From contig NZ_JBHVRO010000009.1 in the NCBI RefSeq assembly GCF_042885655.1, forward strand, positions 104,072 to 168,071: 64,000 nucleotides of DNA, read 5' to 3'. Below the pieces are notes generated by a model. The model did not search any database and was not told the origin of the DNA. It saw only the letters and a list, made by a program, of their open reading frames with translations. Every line of letters begins with the position of its first letter. Within the stretch, counting starts at the first letter, position 1. The translations under genes were made by a program, and so were the position numbers. Source of the DNA: Psychrobacillus sp042885655. GTDB taxonomy: Bacteria; Bacillota; Bacilli; Bacillales_A; Planococcaceae. Below are positions 8,842-16,457 of this stretch, one piece after another.

Positions 8842-9030
8842 CTATTGTTTTTCCTTCTTTCTGCCACTCTGTAACTTATCATCTTCAAACGCCACGTAGT
8901 CTTTCGTGATATTTATATCGTGAAAAATCCTTATTGGATAGGTGTTTCCTAAATAAAGAAAACTCTCACCATAAGAAGTTGCCATTTGTCCTCTAATAAT
9001 TCAATCACACTTTCGTTGTGTGTCCCTTCG
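8842..9030 (-). pseudogene. remnant of a second YgjP-like metallopeptidase gene
   Basis: Minus-strand translation gives two overlapping frames. One reads ESVIELLEDKWQLLM and then stops. The next resumes as GESFLYLGNTYPIRIF followed by KDYVAFEDDKL and stops at 8842. The GESFLYLG block is the conserved mid-N-terminal motif of the YgjP/DUF45 family (FLYLGKE in the intact neighbour at 7945). The WGSC and HExxH catalytic half is absent, and a frameshift splits what remains. This is therefore a truncated, frameshifted relic. The identification rests on one motif and the neighbouring intact gene. Confidence 0.45.
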
Positions 9031-9078
9031 ATTTCAACACTTCAATATTTCCATAGTGATTTTTTATACTTTAAAATA

Positions 9079-9119
9079 AAAAGACGTAGCCACACCTCCT
9101 CGGTGCAGCAACGTCTTTT
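9079..9119 (-). terminator. terminator after the 62-residue ORF
   Basis: AAAAGACGT/ACGTCTTTT stem with a partly paired interior; minus-strand tail TTTTTATTTT, beginning 8 nt beyond the stop at 9127. Confidence 0.8.
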
Positions 9120-9126
9120 ATTCTAA

Positions 9127-9315
9127 TCATTTATATCCATTCAATAATTGATTTCGACGATTTTCTGCATTCCGTGCTTCAATCTCCTTGGCTATCTGAT
9201 CCTTCCGTAATTGCCCATTTAAGCGTGGGTCTTGTAATCGCATTGTACTTAAGCCCGACGTTCCTACTTTTTTACTTACTTTCTTTATTTCACCTTCAAA
9301 AAATAACATGTCCAT
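9127..9315 (-). CDS. small hypothetical protein
   Basis: 62 residues, beginning MDMLFFEGEIKKVSKK and ending in a highly charged helix-prone tail (KDQIAKEIEARNAENRR). No membrane segment or known domain. A very strong AGGAGGGAGGG Shine-Dalgarno overlaps the start region (ATG at 9315, or the second ATG two codons later at a better distance), and a terminator follows directly, so it is likely expressed. Unrecognised family. Confidence 0.6.
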   Translation of the reverse strand: MDMLFFEGEIKKVSKKVGTSGLSTMRLQDPRLNGQLRKDQIAKEIEARNAENRRNQLLNGYK

Positions 9316-9747
9316 CCCTCCCTCCTATAAATTAATCAAAGAAGATAATTAATACAATCCTTCCCCTCTCTCTAAAATACGCAAACATCTAGGACATACG
9401 AAGGGTTTGCGCACAGGAAATAGGAATTTTGTTAGACATGCAATGCAAATAAAAATTGAGTAAGTGAATAGAAAGTATTATTTGTAGTTAGTAGATTGTT
9501 TCATGAAAAGTTAATATTCCCCTTACAAATTGAGATTAATTTTCCGAAATCTCTCTTTCACCAGAACCTACATCACCTGTAAATGATGGAGATCTATTCA
9601 TTATAATCGCTTAGTCGAGAGCCTTTTGAATTTTCAGCTGTTACGGGGTTCATTTTTGAAATTAAGAGCAGTAAAAATCACTTGTGCGAGGGGTTCTAGG
9701 TCAGCACCACAAACCGGCAGTAGTAGGAAATAAATTTAAAGGAGAAA
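9316..9747. other. intergenic stretch with a possible gene remnant
   Basis: On the minus strand, about 9349-9480, an open frame without any ATG/GTG/TTG start encodes CIACLTKFLFPVRKPF followed by VCPRCLRILERGEGLY, a CxxC...CPxC pattern like a zinc knuckle. It may be the tail of a broken gene or chance. Nothing else with a ribosome binding site is visible here. Confidence 0.3.
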
Positions 9748-9900
9748 ATGAATCTTGTTGAAGTGAGGGAATGTTATCTTTTCAAACAAAAAACAGAAAA
9801 TAGCTTAATTATTTTCCTTCTTAAAAAGCTAGTAACCCTATACGTGTTTGCAGGCATTTTTTATTGGTGGTTTAGCACTCAGATGAATATAAATAAATAA
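9748..9900 (+). CDS. 50-residue single-pass membrane protein on the opposite strand
   Basis: ATG at 9748 is preceded by AAAGGAG and the frame ends TAA at 9900. The product starts MNLVEVRECYLFKQK and has one hydrophobic helix (about residues 20-42: IIFLLKKLVTLYVFAGIFYWW), then a short polar tail. A terminator follows 26 nt after the stop. The Shine-Dalgarno-to-start gap is short (3 nt). No homolog is recognised. Support is the complete unit of ribosome binding site, ORF, membrane helix and terminator, against the strand of its neighbours. Confidence 0.5.
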   Translation: MNLVEVRECYLFKQKTENSLIIFLLKKLVTLYVFAGIFYWWFSTQMNINK

Positions 9901-9925
9901 TCGGAGCTAAGCTTGAACAACAAGA

Positions 9926-9962
9926 AAAAGAACAAATTCCATCATCGGGAATTCGTTCTTTT
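9926..9962. terminator. bidirectional terminator
   Basis: AAAAGAACAAATTCC pairs with GGAATTCGTTCTTTT (one mismatch), with T runs on both sides. It serves the small plus-strand ORF and, on the minus strand, the dus gene 127 nt away. Confidence 0.85.
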
Positions 9963-10088
9963 TTATTATACTAATTCTTACCACGCGACAGCTTCTCCAG
10001 GGCAATCATTAGATATAGTAGAGTCCCTATTCTTTTGCTCATAAAACTTAAGATATTTATTGCAGTTATTTCAGTCTACTGTCCGGCA

Positions 10089-11057
10089 TCAATCCACATG
10101 GCTTGCTTCAAAATTATCAAGCAATATACGTACTTCATCCGTTGATTTCGTGTTCATCAATTGATTTCTTAATTCACCAGCTCCTCGGAATCCTTTAACA
10201 TATATTTTGAAGAAGCGATGAAGCGCCGAGACTGAACGTGGCAATTCTTCAGAATATTTATCTTGAAGATCAAGTTGCAGTCTTAAAAGATCAAGGTACT
10301 CTTTACTGCTATGCTCTTTTGGATCTTTTTCAAAAGCAAAAGGATTTTTAAAAATGCCTCGCCCGATCATAACGCCATCGATACCATATTGTTCAGCAAG
10401 CTCTAGGCCCTTTTGACGGTCAGGGATGTCTCCGTTGATTGTTAGTAGCGTATTTGGTGCGATAAGGTCACGAAGTTTTTTGATTTCCGGAATTAGCTCC
10501 CAATGCGCATCTGCTTGGCTCATTTCACTTCTTGTACGTAAATGAATAGAAAGGTTCGCAATATCCTGTTTTAATATATGCGTTAGCCACTCCTGCCACT
10601 CGTTTACTTCGGTGTAGCCAAGTCTTGTTTTCACGCTGACAGGTAGTCCACCCGCTTTTGCTGCTTGTATAATTTCTGCAGCAACTTCTGGGCGAAGAAT
10701 AAGGCCGCTTCCCTTCCCTCTAGATGCCACATTCGGCACAGGGCAGCCCATATTAATATCGATGCCTTTAAATCCTAGCTCTGCCATCCCAATACTCATT
10801 TGACGGAAATATTCGGGTTTATCTCCCCATATATGTGCAACCATTGGCTGTTCATCTTCTGTAAAAATCAAACGTCCACGCACACTTTTCATGCCCTCTG
10901 GATGACAATAGCTCTCCGTGTTTGTAAACTCTGTAAAAAATACATCCGGTCTACCGGCTGCACTTACTACATGACGAAAAACAACATCCGTCACATCTTC
11001 CATTGGTGCAAGTACAAAAAATGGTCGTGGTAAATCACGCCAAAAATTTTCTGTCAT
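10089..11057 (-). CDS. dus: tRNA-dihydrouridine synthase
   Basis: A 322-residue FMN-dependent enzyme that reduces uridine to dihydrouridine in the D-loop of tRNA. FVLAPMEDVTDVVFRHVV (about 15-32) is the FMN/substrate signature, GIDINMGCPVPNVASRGKGSGLIL (about 95-118) holds the catalytic cysteine, and VKTRLGY, SIHLRTRSEMS and INGDIPD give the remaining barrel motifs. The GVMIGRGIFKNPFAF segment closes the TIM barrel. Its sequence is nearer to the second Bacillus Dus (YfjN-like) than to YacF, as far as can be judged by eye. The Shine-Dalgarno (GAGAGG) is rather distant from the ATG. It appears monocistronic. Confidence 0.93.
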   Translation of the reverse strand: MTENFWRDLPRPFFVLAPMEDVTDVVFRHVVSAAGRPDVFFTEFTNTESYCHPEGMKSVRGRLIFTEDEQPMVAHIWGDKPEYFRQMSIGMAELGFKGIDINMGCPVPNVASRGKGSGLILRPEVAAEIIQAAKAGGLPVSVKTRLGYTEVNEWQEWLTHILKQDIANLSIHLRTRSEMSQADAHWELIPEIKKLRDLIAPNTLLTINGDIPDRQKGLELAEQYGIDGVMIGRGIFKNPFAFEKDPKEHSSKEYLDLLRLQLDLQDKYSEELPRSVSALHRFFKIYVKGFRGAGELRNQLMNTKSTDEVRILLDNFEASHVD

Positions 11058-11431
11058 ATTCTAATTCATATCCTCTCATTATGGGAAACACTGTCAAACT
11101 CTCATCCCCAAAAATGCTCCTACTTCTTGAACAGTAGGTTTAAGTAATTAAGTCATTATTATAGTATAACCTAGCTTTTTTAATTTATCTTCACACAGTT
11201 TCCTCTTTTACTAGATTTTCATTTTGGAAGAAGCTATAGTTGGCACTTTCGCTCATTGGATATTAGCTTGATTTTTTCTGGAAATTTAGAAGTAAAAGCA
11301 GACGGCCAATTAGAAGTGTAGTATTTCACTTCTAAACCGTCTGCTGTTTATGTTTCAACGAATATTAAAATAAGATATACCTAAGACGGATCCTAACAAA
11401 AACTACGTGAAAAAATACGCTTAAATTAGGT
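11058..11431. other. intergenic stretch between dus and rlmCD
   Basis: Contains only the rlmCD terminator (11297-11345). No ORF with a credible start is visible. Confidence 0.6.
11297..11345 (-). terminator. terminator after rlmCD
   Basis: AGCAGACGG/CCGTCTGCT outer stem with an inner TTAGAAGTG/CACTTCTAA stem; minus-strand tail TTTTACTTC. Confidence 0.85.
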
Positions 11432-12796
11432 TTAGTCAGTTAGTTCAAGCCACGCACAGCACTCCACGTGGGTCGTCTGTGGGAACATATCCACCGGCTG
11501 AATTTCTTTCGTTTTATATCCGCCATCTTCTAAAATACGCAAATCACGTGCAAGTGTCGCTGGGTTACAAGATACATAGACCACTCGTTTAGGACGTTGT
11601 TCGATGATCGTATTTAGCAATGCTTCATCGCATCCTTTTCGAGGTGGATCCACTACTAGCACATCTGCTTTCCTGCCTTCTTCATACCATTTTGGAATAA
11701 CTTCCTCTGCTGGCCCTGCCTCAAAGTAAGTGTTCGTGAATCCATTTAATTTTGCATTTCGCTTTGCGTCTTCAATTGCTTGAGGTACAATTTCCACTCC
11801 AAGCACTTGCTTCGCTTTATGGGCAAGGAATAAAGAAATAGTACCAATTCCGCAATAAGCATCGATTACGGTTTCATCTCCTGAAAGCTGTGCATAATCT
11901 AGTGCTTGTTTATAAAGTACTTCCGTTTGCTCTGGATTTACTTGATAGAACGAACGAGCAGATATTTCAAAACGTACATCCCCTATTAAATCTTCAATAA
12001 CCGCTTTCCCCCAAAGGACGTTTGTTTCATCTCCAAAAATAACGTTGGTATTGCGATTGTTTACGTTTTGTATAATGGAGGTTACGTTCGGTTCAATTGC
12101 TTGAATGAAGTTAATAATCTCATCCTTTTTCGAAAGCTTCGGATGCTTCGTTACAAGCACGACCATTACCTCTCCAGTTGCTCTCCCTTTTCGAACGACA
12201 AGATGACGTAATTGTCCTTTTTTCGTGTCTTCATTGTAAGGAACTAAATCTAGCTCTAATGCTTTTTCTTTTATAGCTCGTAACAAACGATCTGCCGAAT
12301 CAGTTTGAATTAAACAAGTATTTGTATCTGCAATTCGATGTGTTTTTGATTGATAAAAACCTGCGATTACTTGTCCATTTTCGAGATTGAATGGAATTTG
12401 TGATTTGTTGCGATATTCCCAAGGTTTCTCCATTCCTTTTACAGGTAGAACTGGCGCATCGATTTTTCCGATGCGCTTCATTACGTTGCGAACCATATTT
12501 TCTTTCCATACAAGTTGCCCTTCGTAAGTCATATGCTGCAGTTGACAACCTCCGCATTCGCCAAATACAGGACATGGTGCTTTTACACGAAAAGGAGATG
12601 GTTCTACGATATTTATTAATTTTGCAAAGCCATAGTTTTTCAATGTTTTTAACACATGGATTTCTGCTGTTTCATTTGGCAGGCCACCCTGGACAAATAA
12701 AGGGTAGCCCTCTACTTTGGCAACCCCTGCTCCGTCATGCGTTAAATCCTCTATATGAACTGTTATATGATCGTTTTTAGTTACTGGTGTATTCAC
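11432..12796 (-). CDS. rlmCD: 23S rRNA (uracil-5-)-methyltransferase RlmCD
   Basis: The ORF is open to 12865, but CGGAGAAATAAA precedes a GTG at 12796, giving a protein of about 454 residues starting VNTPVTKNDHITV. A perfect TATAAT lies only about 35 nt upstream of that GTG, which also argues against the longer start. Domains: N-terminal TRAM domain, iron-sulfur cysteines (CPVFGECGGCQLQH), then an SAM-dependent methyltransferase domain with DAYCGIGTISLF, VVDPPRKGCDEAL and VSCNPATLARDL (catalytic Cys). B. subtilis RlmCD (YefA) methylates U747 and U1939 of 23S rRNA; its neighbour there is dgkB as in this region. Confidence 0.93.
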   Translation of the reverse strand: MNTPVTKNDHITVHIEDLTHDGAGVAKVEGYPLFVQGGLPNETAEIHVLKTLKNYGFAKLINIVEPSPFRVKAPCPVFGECGGCQLQHMTYEGQLVWKENMVRNVMKRIGKIDAPVLPVKGMEKPWEYRNKSQIPFNLENGQVIAGFYQSKTHRIADTNTCLIQTDSADRLLRAIKEKALELDLVPYNEDTKKGQLRHLVVRKGRATGEVMVVLVTKHPKLSKKDEIINFIQAIEPNVTSIIQNVNNRNTNVIFGDETNVLWGKAVIEDLIGDVRFEISARSFYQVNPEQTEVLYKQALDYAQLSGDETVIDAYCGIGTISLFLAHKAKQVLGVEIVPQAIEDAKRNAKLNGFTNTYFEAGPAEEVIPKWYEEGRKADVLVVDPPRKGCDEALLNTIIEQRPKRVVYVSCNPATLARDLRILEDGGYKTKEIQPVDMFPQTTHVECCAWLELTD

Positions 12797-12830
12797 TTTA
12801 TTTCTCCGTTCTAGTTTTGATGGCTCCATT

Positions 12831-12836
12831 ATACCA
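12831..12836 (-). promoter_or_regulatory. -10 box upstream of rlmCD
   Basis: TATAAT in the context TTTTTGGTATAATGG on the minus strand; no good -35 hexamer 17 bp upstream, so the promoter is partly supported. Confidence 0.45.
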
Positions 12837-12872
12837 AAAATAAATGCCTTATTGGAATAAAGCATCCTTTAA

Positions 12873-12915
12873 AAAGTGTAAAACAGACGCCATTGTAACG
12901 TCTGTTTTACACTTT
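12873..12915 (-). terminator. terminator overlapping the sasA stop codon
   Basis: A perfect 17-bp stem (AAAGTGTAAAACAGACG with its complement) and a TTTTTAAAGG tail on the minus strand. The TAA stop codon of the alarmone synthetase gene (12907-12909) lies inside the 5' arm. Confidence 0.9.
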
Positions 12916-13644
12916 ATCTAGCATTTCCAATAAAGCTGTTGGAATTGTTCCATGTTGGTTTTTAATCATTAACTTAGTAAGTTCATCGACCGTTTCAAAT
13001 TTATTTTCATCTTTAATTATTTTCACTTCATTGTGAAGTCTCTCCATCTTCTGGTCCAACGCAAATGCGGAATCTGCCGCTTCTTTTAGCTCTTTTAACA
13101 ATCTTTCAGGAACAAACTGATCATATTTATAAAATATTTTATGTTCAAGGCTTGCCCAAAAATCCATTGCTATTGTACGAATTTGAACCTCCACAGTCAC
13201 AAGTTCCTTACAATCGGTCATAAAAACAGGAATTTCTATTAATAGGTGCAAACTTTTATAACCATTGTTCTTTGGATGCTGAATATAATCTTTTACTTCT
13301 AATATTTTCAGATCACTTTGGCTTTCTAGCATTTCAAAGATTTGATAAATATCCGTGATAAATGAACAAATAACACGCATTCCCGCAATATCTCTCACAT
13401 TTTCACGTATGCTTTCAACTGAAATGCCCTTACCTTTTCGATTAAGTTTACTCAATATACTTTCTGGCGCCTTTAATCTCGAGTTTATATGTTCAATTGG
13501 ATTATAATCGTGAATCATTAAAAATTCTTCTTGAAGAATCTCAATCTTTGTTTCTAATTCAGCTAATGCAAATTTATACATGAGCATTAGACGTGTCATA
13601 TTTTTTTTCATGTGTTGAAACTGTTCAATTTGTTCTGAAATCAT
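12907..13644 (-). CDS. sasA: small alarmone synthetase (YwaC/RelP type)
   Basis: AAGGAG lies 9 nt before the ATG at 13644, so the product is 245 residues starting MISEQIEQFQHMKKN (the ORF itself extends to 13671). It is a stand-alone RelA/SpoT synthetase domain without hydrolase, TGS or ACT domains. Motifs: LNRKGKGI, VRDIAGMRVICSF (G-loop and metal Asp region), VKDYIQHPKNNGYKSLHL, and VEVQIRTIAMDFWASLEHK (catalytic Glu region). The N-terminal helix (YKFALAELETKIEILQEEF, NPIEHINSRLK) resembles B. subtilis YwaC/SasA more than YjbM/SasB. It makes (p)ppGpp or pGpp from GTP/GDP and ATP, usually under cell-envelope stress. Monocistronic. Confidence 0.9.
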   Translation of the reverse strand: MISEQIEQFQHMKKNMTRLMLMYKFALAELETKIEILQEEFLMIHDYNPIEHINSRLKAPESILSKLNRKGKGISVESIRENVRDIAGMRVICSFITDIYQIFEMLESQSDLKILEVKDYIQHPKNNGYKSLHLLIEIPVFMTDCKELVTVEVQIRTIAMDFWASLEHKIFYKYDQFVPERLLKELKEAADSAFALDQKMERLHNEVKIIKDENKFETVDELTKLMIKNQHGTIPTALLEMLDKV

Positions 13645-13677
13645 AAATATGCGCTCCTTCAATATGTACATGAAGAA

Positions 13678-13706
13678 ATCATACCAAATTTACTTTCACT
13701 AAACAA
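13678..13706 (-). promoter_or_regulatory. candidate sigma-A-type promoter of sasA
   Basis: TTGTTT, 17 bp, TATGAT on the minus strand, about 34 nt upstream of the ATG. B. subtilis ywaC is transcribed by ECF sigma factors, but no clear GAAAC/CGTA ECF promoter was seen here. Confidence 0.4.
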
Positions 13707-13786
13707 AAATTACGCAAGCTTGTAAATCGGTTATATCAAGTACTTTACGAAAGGAACCGTGATTTTCTTACACAATCACTTTGTTA

Positions 13787-14488
13787 TTAGACTTCCGTTG
13801 GCTGTGGATCGACGATTCCCATCAATTGATTCCATGCTTGAATTTCGTAAGTTGGTTGGATTCCGGACTTATTTTCCTTTGAATGAGGATTAAACCAACA
13901 AGTGTCCAGTCCAAAATTGTTTCCACCTTGGATATCGGATGTTAGCGAATCTCCAATCATTAAAACGCGAGATGGATCTGCTATGTTCAATTTATTTAGT
14001 GCATACTCAAATATTTGTGATTGGGGCTTTTGAAATCCTGTTTCCTCTGATGTAATAATTGCCTCAAATATATCTTTCAGTGATGATCCATTTACTCTTC
14101 CATACTGTGCCTCTTTAAAGCCGTTTGTAAGTAAAGCAAACCGACAACCCGAAATACAGGCAAACATTTCGTCCACCCCGTCAATCATATGAACTTCTTT
14201 TCCTAAGTTTTCAATATACTTTTGACCAAAAGCAGCCGCATCTACATCTAGTGCATATTCTAAAAATAAACGTTTAAAGCGCTCCGCTTTAAGATCTCCT
14301 AAAGTTGTGCGTCCATGTTCTAAATCATCCCATAGCACTTTACTAATCGCTTTATAGCTTTCTAAATAATCCTTTATACCGTTAGGAAAACCATATTCAC
14401 CAAATGTATGTTGAAGTGCATGTAGTTCAGTCATTCCAAAATCAAGTAATGTATCATCCAAATCAAATAATAAAACATCGTATTTCAT
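13787..14488 (-). CDS. YjjG/YfnB-type HAD pyrimidine nucleotidase
   Basis: A HAD-superfamily hydrolase of about 233 residues. The ORF extends to 14512, but family members begin at MKYDVLLFDLDDTLLDF (14488); neither start has a strong Shine-Dalgarno. Motif I is DLDDTLLDF (nucleophile Asp), motif II LLTNGF, motif III the K of GFQKPQS, motif IV MIGDSLTSDIQGG. An alpha-helical cap lies between motifs I and II (C1 cap). The LTNGFKEAQ and EETGFQKP strings are typical of YjjG/YfnB, house-cleaning phosphatases that dephosphorylate non-canonical pyrimidine nucleotides. Module A copy 3 lies immediately upstream. Confidence 0.87.
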   Translation of the reverse strand: MKYDVLLFDLDDTLLDFGMTELHALQHTFGEYGFPNGIKDYLESYKAISKVLWDDLEHGRTTLGDLKAERFKRLFLEYALDVDAAAFGQKYIENLGKEVHMIDGVDEMFACISGCRFALLTNGFKEAQYGRVNGSSLKDIFEAIITSEETGFQKPQSQIFEYALNKLNIADPSRVLMIGDSLTSDIQGGNNFGLDTCWFNPHSKENKSGIQPTYEIQAWNQLMGIVDPQPTEV

Positions 14489-14553
14489 TGTATTTTCCAA
14501 CTTTCTAAACATATTTATGCCCTATTTTATCATATTAATTTAAACGCAAGCGT

Positions 14554-14861
14554 CCTTTAAGTGCATCTTGTCTTCACTATTTCTAGAGTGCTTTGGACGA
14601 AACATTGGCGACACTATTACCGTTGGAATTGTGTAGCTGGAAGTGACTGCATCACTTCCAGCTACACTTTTTTCGGTAATCTTGTGGCGGATGTTTGACC
14701 GTTGTACTCTTAGAATTTGTGTGGACATGTTGCGTTTGGTTTGGCTAATGAGAGAAATAATGCTCTCCTACTCATTTAAAAGATTCCGAAGATACTATTT
14801 CGGAATCTCTTTATTTCTTTACCTTATGATACAAACTATTTTTCTATAGTTCCGCTTGCAA
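14554..14861. repeat. module A, copy 3
   Basis: Long imperfect hairpin from AAGTGCATCTTGTC (14559-14572) to GACATGTTGCGTTT (14724-14737). The apex stem (14631-14646 with 14652-14667) has one mutated inner pair (GTCAC to ATCAC). The second hairpin is AGATTCCGAA/TTCGGAATCT (14781-14790 with 14799-14808), differing from copies 1 and 4 at four positions on each arm, all compensated. Confidence 0.9.
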
Positions 14862-14975
14862 ATATGGATTTCAAATGAAAGTGCCAAACTTTGGGACGTG
14901 TCTTTCTTATTTGCATGGTACAAAAAATTGTTTTCTCTAGCAATAGTATCTCTCACTTAGGTACTACTCGCTTTA

Positions 14976-15170
14976 TGGATTGGAGTAAAAGGTGGCGACT
15001 CCAGCCGGAGGCCAACAGGATGTTGGTCACGAAGGCGTTGCCACACGATGTGGCGTTCTTAGCCTTTGTTCCCCTGTGAGACAGATGAACCATCACAAAC
15101 GAACGCGTTAGCGGGCGGTGATGGTTCATCGCTCACCCCGCGGAACGCGTCCACCTGAAACGGAAATCCA
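14976..15170. repeat. module B, copy 3 (long subtype)
   Basis: Bounded by TGGATTGGAG and CGGAAATCCA, with AGGTGG/CCACCT near the ends. Contains at least three internal hairpins: CCAACA-GGA-TGTTGG, GCCACA-CGA-TGTGGC, and GATGAACCATCA/TGATGGTTCATC. Closely matched by the copy at 44823-45015. The Rosetta-like open frames inside it are not genes. Confidence 0.85.
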
Positions 15171-15183
15171 CTATTTTTGAAAA

Positions 15184-15221
15184 AATACCTACACTTTATA
15201 CATTCAAGTGTAGGAGGTATT
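15184..15221 (-). terminator. terminator of the cyd operon
   Basis: AATACC-TACACTT pairs with AAGTGTA-GGTATT with a 3-nt bulge; minus-strand tail TTTTTTCAAAA. Confidence 0.8.
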
Positions 15222-15253
15222 GTTGGTTCTCAACTTCTTGAATCGTAGTGAAT

Positions 15254-15314
15254 TGTCAGAATTGTTTCTGACACAGGGACGCTTCTAGTCAGAATTGTCT
15301 CGAACACAGGGACG
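15254..15314. repeat. two short direct repeats with internal palindrome
   Basis: GTCAGAATTGTTTCTGACAC then AGGGACG, repeated imperfectly as GTCAGAATTGTCTCGAACAC then AGGGACG about 32 bp later. It lies between the cydS stop and the cyd terminator, hence in the transcript's 3' end. Confidence 0.7.
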
Positions 15315-15315
15315 T

Positions 15316-15420
15316 TCAACTCTCTGAAACTGATTTGTCCTTCGGTGCTACCCAGAAGGCAGCCGCAATCGAAGCGATTAATACAATAAATGGTGCGTAA
15401 AAAATAAGAAAGTTAGTCAT
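15316..15420 (-). CDS. cydS: cytochrome bd oxidase small subunit CydS
   Basis: A 34-residue single-helix membrane protein beginning MTNFLIFYAPFIVLI, with the helix followed by FWVAPKDK. GGAGGAG precedes the ATG at 15420. It starts 11 nt after the cydB stop, as in Bacillaceae where CydS, a subunit of about 33 residues seen in the Geobacillus bd-oxidase structure, shields heme b558 at the CydA surface. Similar position, length, the FLI-YAP N-terminus and the FWV end support the call. It is too short for routine gene finders. Confidence 0.8.
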   Translation of the reverse strand: MTNFLIFYAPFIVLIASIAAAFWVAPKDKSVSES

Positions 15421-15431
15421 GTTGCTCCTCC

Positions 15432-16457
15432 TTATGCGTGATTGTCTTTTTTCCCACGAACATAGTCTTTATTGAACAAAAACAATTTAAGTAGTAAAAA
15501 TAACGACGGAATTAATAGTCCAAGCCCCGCTATAAAGGCAATAATTAAAGAAATTGCCATCGTTGGGTTCGTAAAACCGTCATAAAGTGTTAAGTGTGGG
15601 TACAGTAAATACGGATAATGTGAAATACCATAAGCAAAAAAGGCAAGAGCAAATTGCCCAATTAGTAAGCTCAGAGCAAATCCATATTTCTCTCGTTTCC
15701 AAATGAGCCGCACAGTTCCTACGAACATAATAGCCGAGATTCCAAATAACCACCAAAAGTCAATCATGCGATTATAATGTTCCGCATTGTGATCTCGTAA
15801 TTCTACAATAATTCCTGTAGCTGTTATCATGAGTGGTAATGCCCAAATGAGAGCGTATTTTCTCATAAGGCTTGTCGCTTTTAAATCTCCTGCTTTATCT
15901 GCGTACCAAGTCAAAAATACAGCTGAGATGTAAAGAACAGCAGCAATACTAAGTACAACAATACTCCATGTTAGAGGATTAGTGAAAAGTCCCCAGTAAT
16001 CCAGTACAGGCTGACCATCCACCATCGATACAAAGCCGCCTTCTGAAATGGTTAATACGATAGAAAGGGATGCTGGTATAAACAAACCCGCGACACCATA
16101 CATAAACGAATATCCTTTATGCCCACGAGAACCATATGTTTCAAAAGCATAATACGACCCACGAATAGCCAATAAAATTATTGCTATACTTGCCGGTACG
16201 AGTAATGTTGTACCGTAAAAAAAAGCGGTTTTTGGAAAAAATCCAATTGTCCCTACGAAGAAAAATACTAAAAAGACATTCGTTACTTCCCATACAGGCG
16301 ATAGGTACCGTTGAATAATGTTCGTCAAAATATGTTGCCTTCCAGTTAACAAACTATAGGCATTAAAAAAGCCTGCTCCAAAATCCACGGAGGCAATTAT
16401 TAAGTAACCGAATAAAAAAATCCATAATACGGAAATCCCAACAATCTCAAGTGTCAT
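15432..16457 (-). CDS. cydB: cytochrome bd ubiquinol oxidase subunit II
   Basis: A 341-residue polytopic membrane protein (eight or nine predicted helices). The N-terminal FGYLIIASVDFGAGFF (about 16-31) is the CydB signature with conserved Asp. GSRGHKGYSFMYG and DHNAEHYNRMIDFWW are further family segments. Together with CydA it forms the terminal oxidase that couples quinol (menaquinol here) oxidation to reduction of oxygen to water. The start codon ATG overlaps the cydA stop (ATGA). Confidence 0.95.
   Translation of the reverse strand: MTLEIVGISVLWIFLFGYLIIASVDFGAGFFNAYSLLTGRQHILTNIIQRYLSPVWEVTNVFLVFFFVGTIGFFPKTAFFYGTTLLVPASIAIILLAIRGSYYAFETYGSRGHKGYSFMYGVAGLFIPASLSIVLTISEGGFVSMVDGQPVLDYWGLFTNPLTWSIVVLSIAAVLYISAVFLTWYADKAGDLKATSLMRKYALIWALPLMITATGIIVELRDHNAEHYNRMIDFWWLFGISAIMFVGTVRLIWKREKYGFALSLLIGQFALAFFAYGISHYPYLLYPHLTLYDGFTNPTMAISLIIAFIAGLGLLIPSLFLLLKLFLFNKDYVRGKKDNHA

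Noticed and set aside
14540..15079. Open frames inside module A/B copy 3
   Set aside because: They lie within structured repeats, change frame between copies and lack ribosome binding sites.
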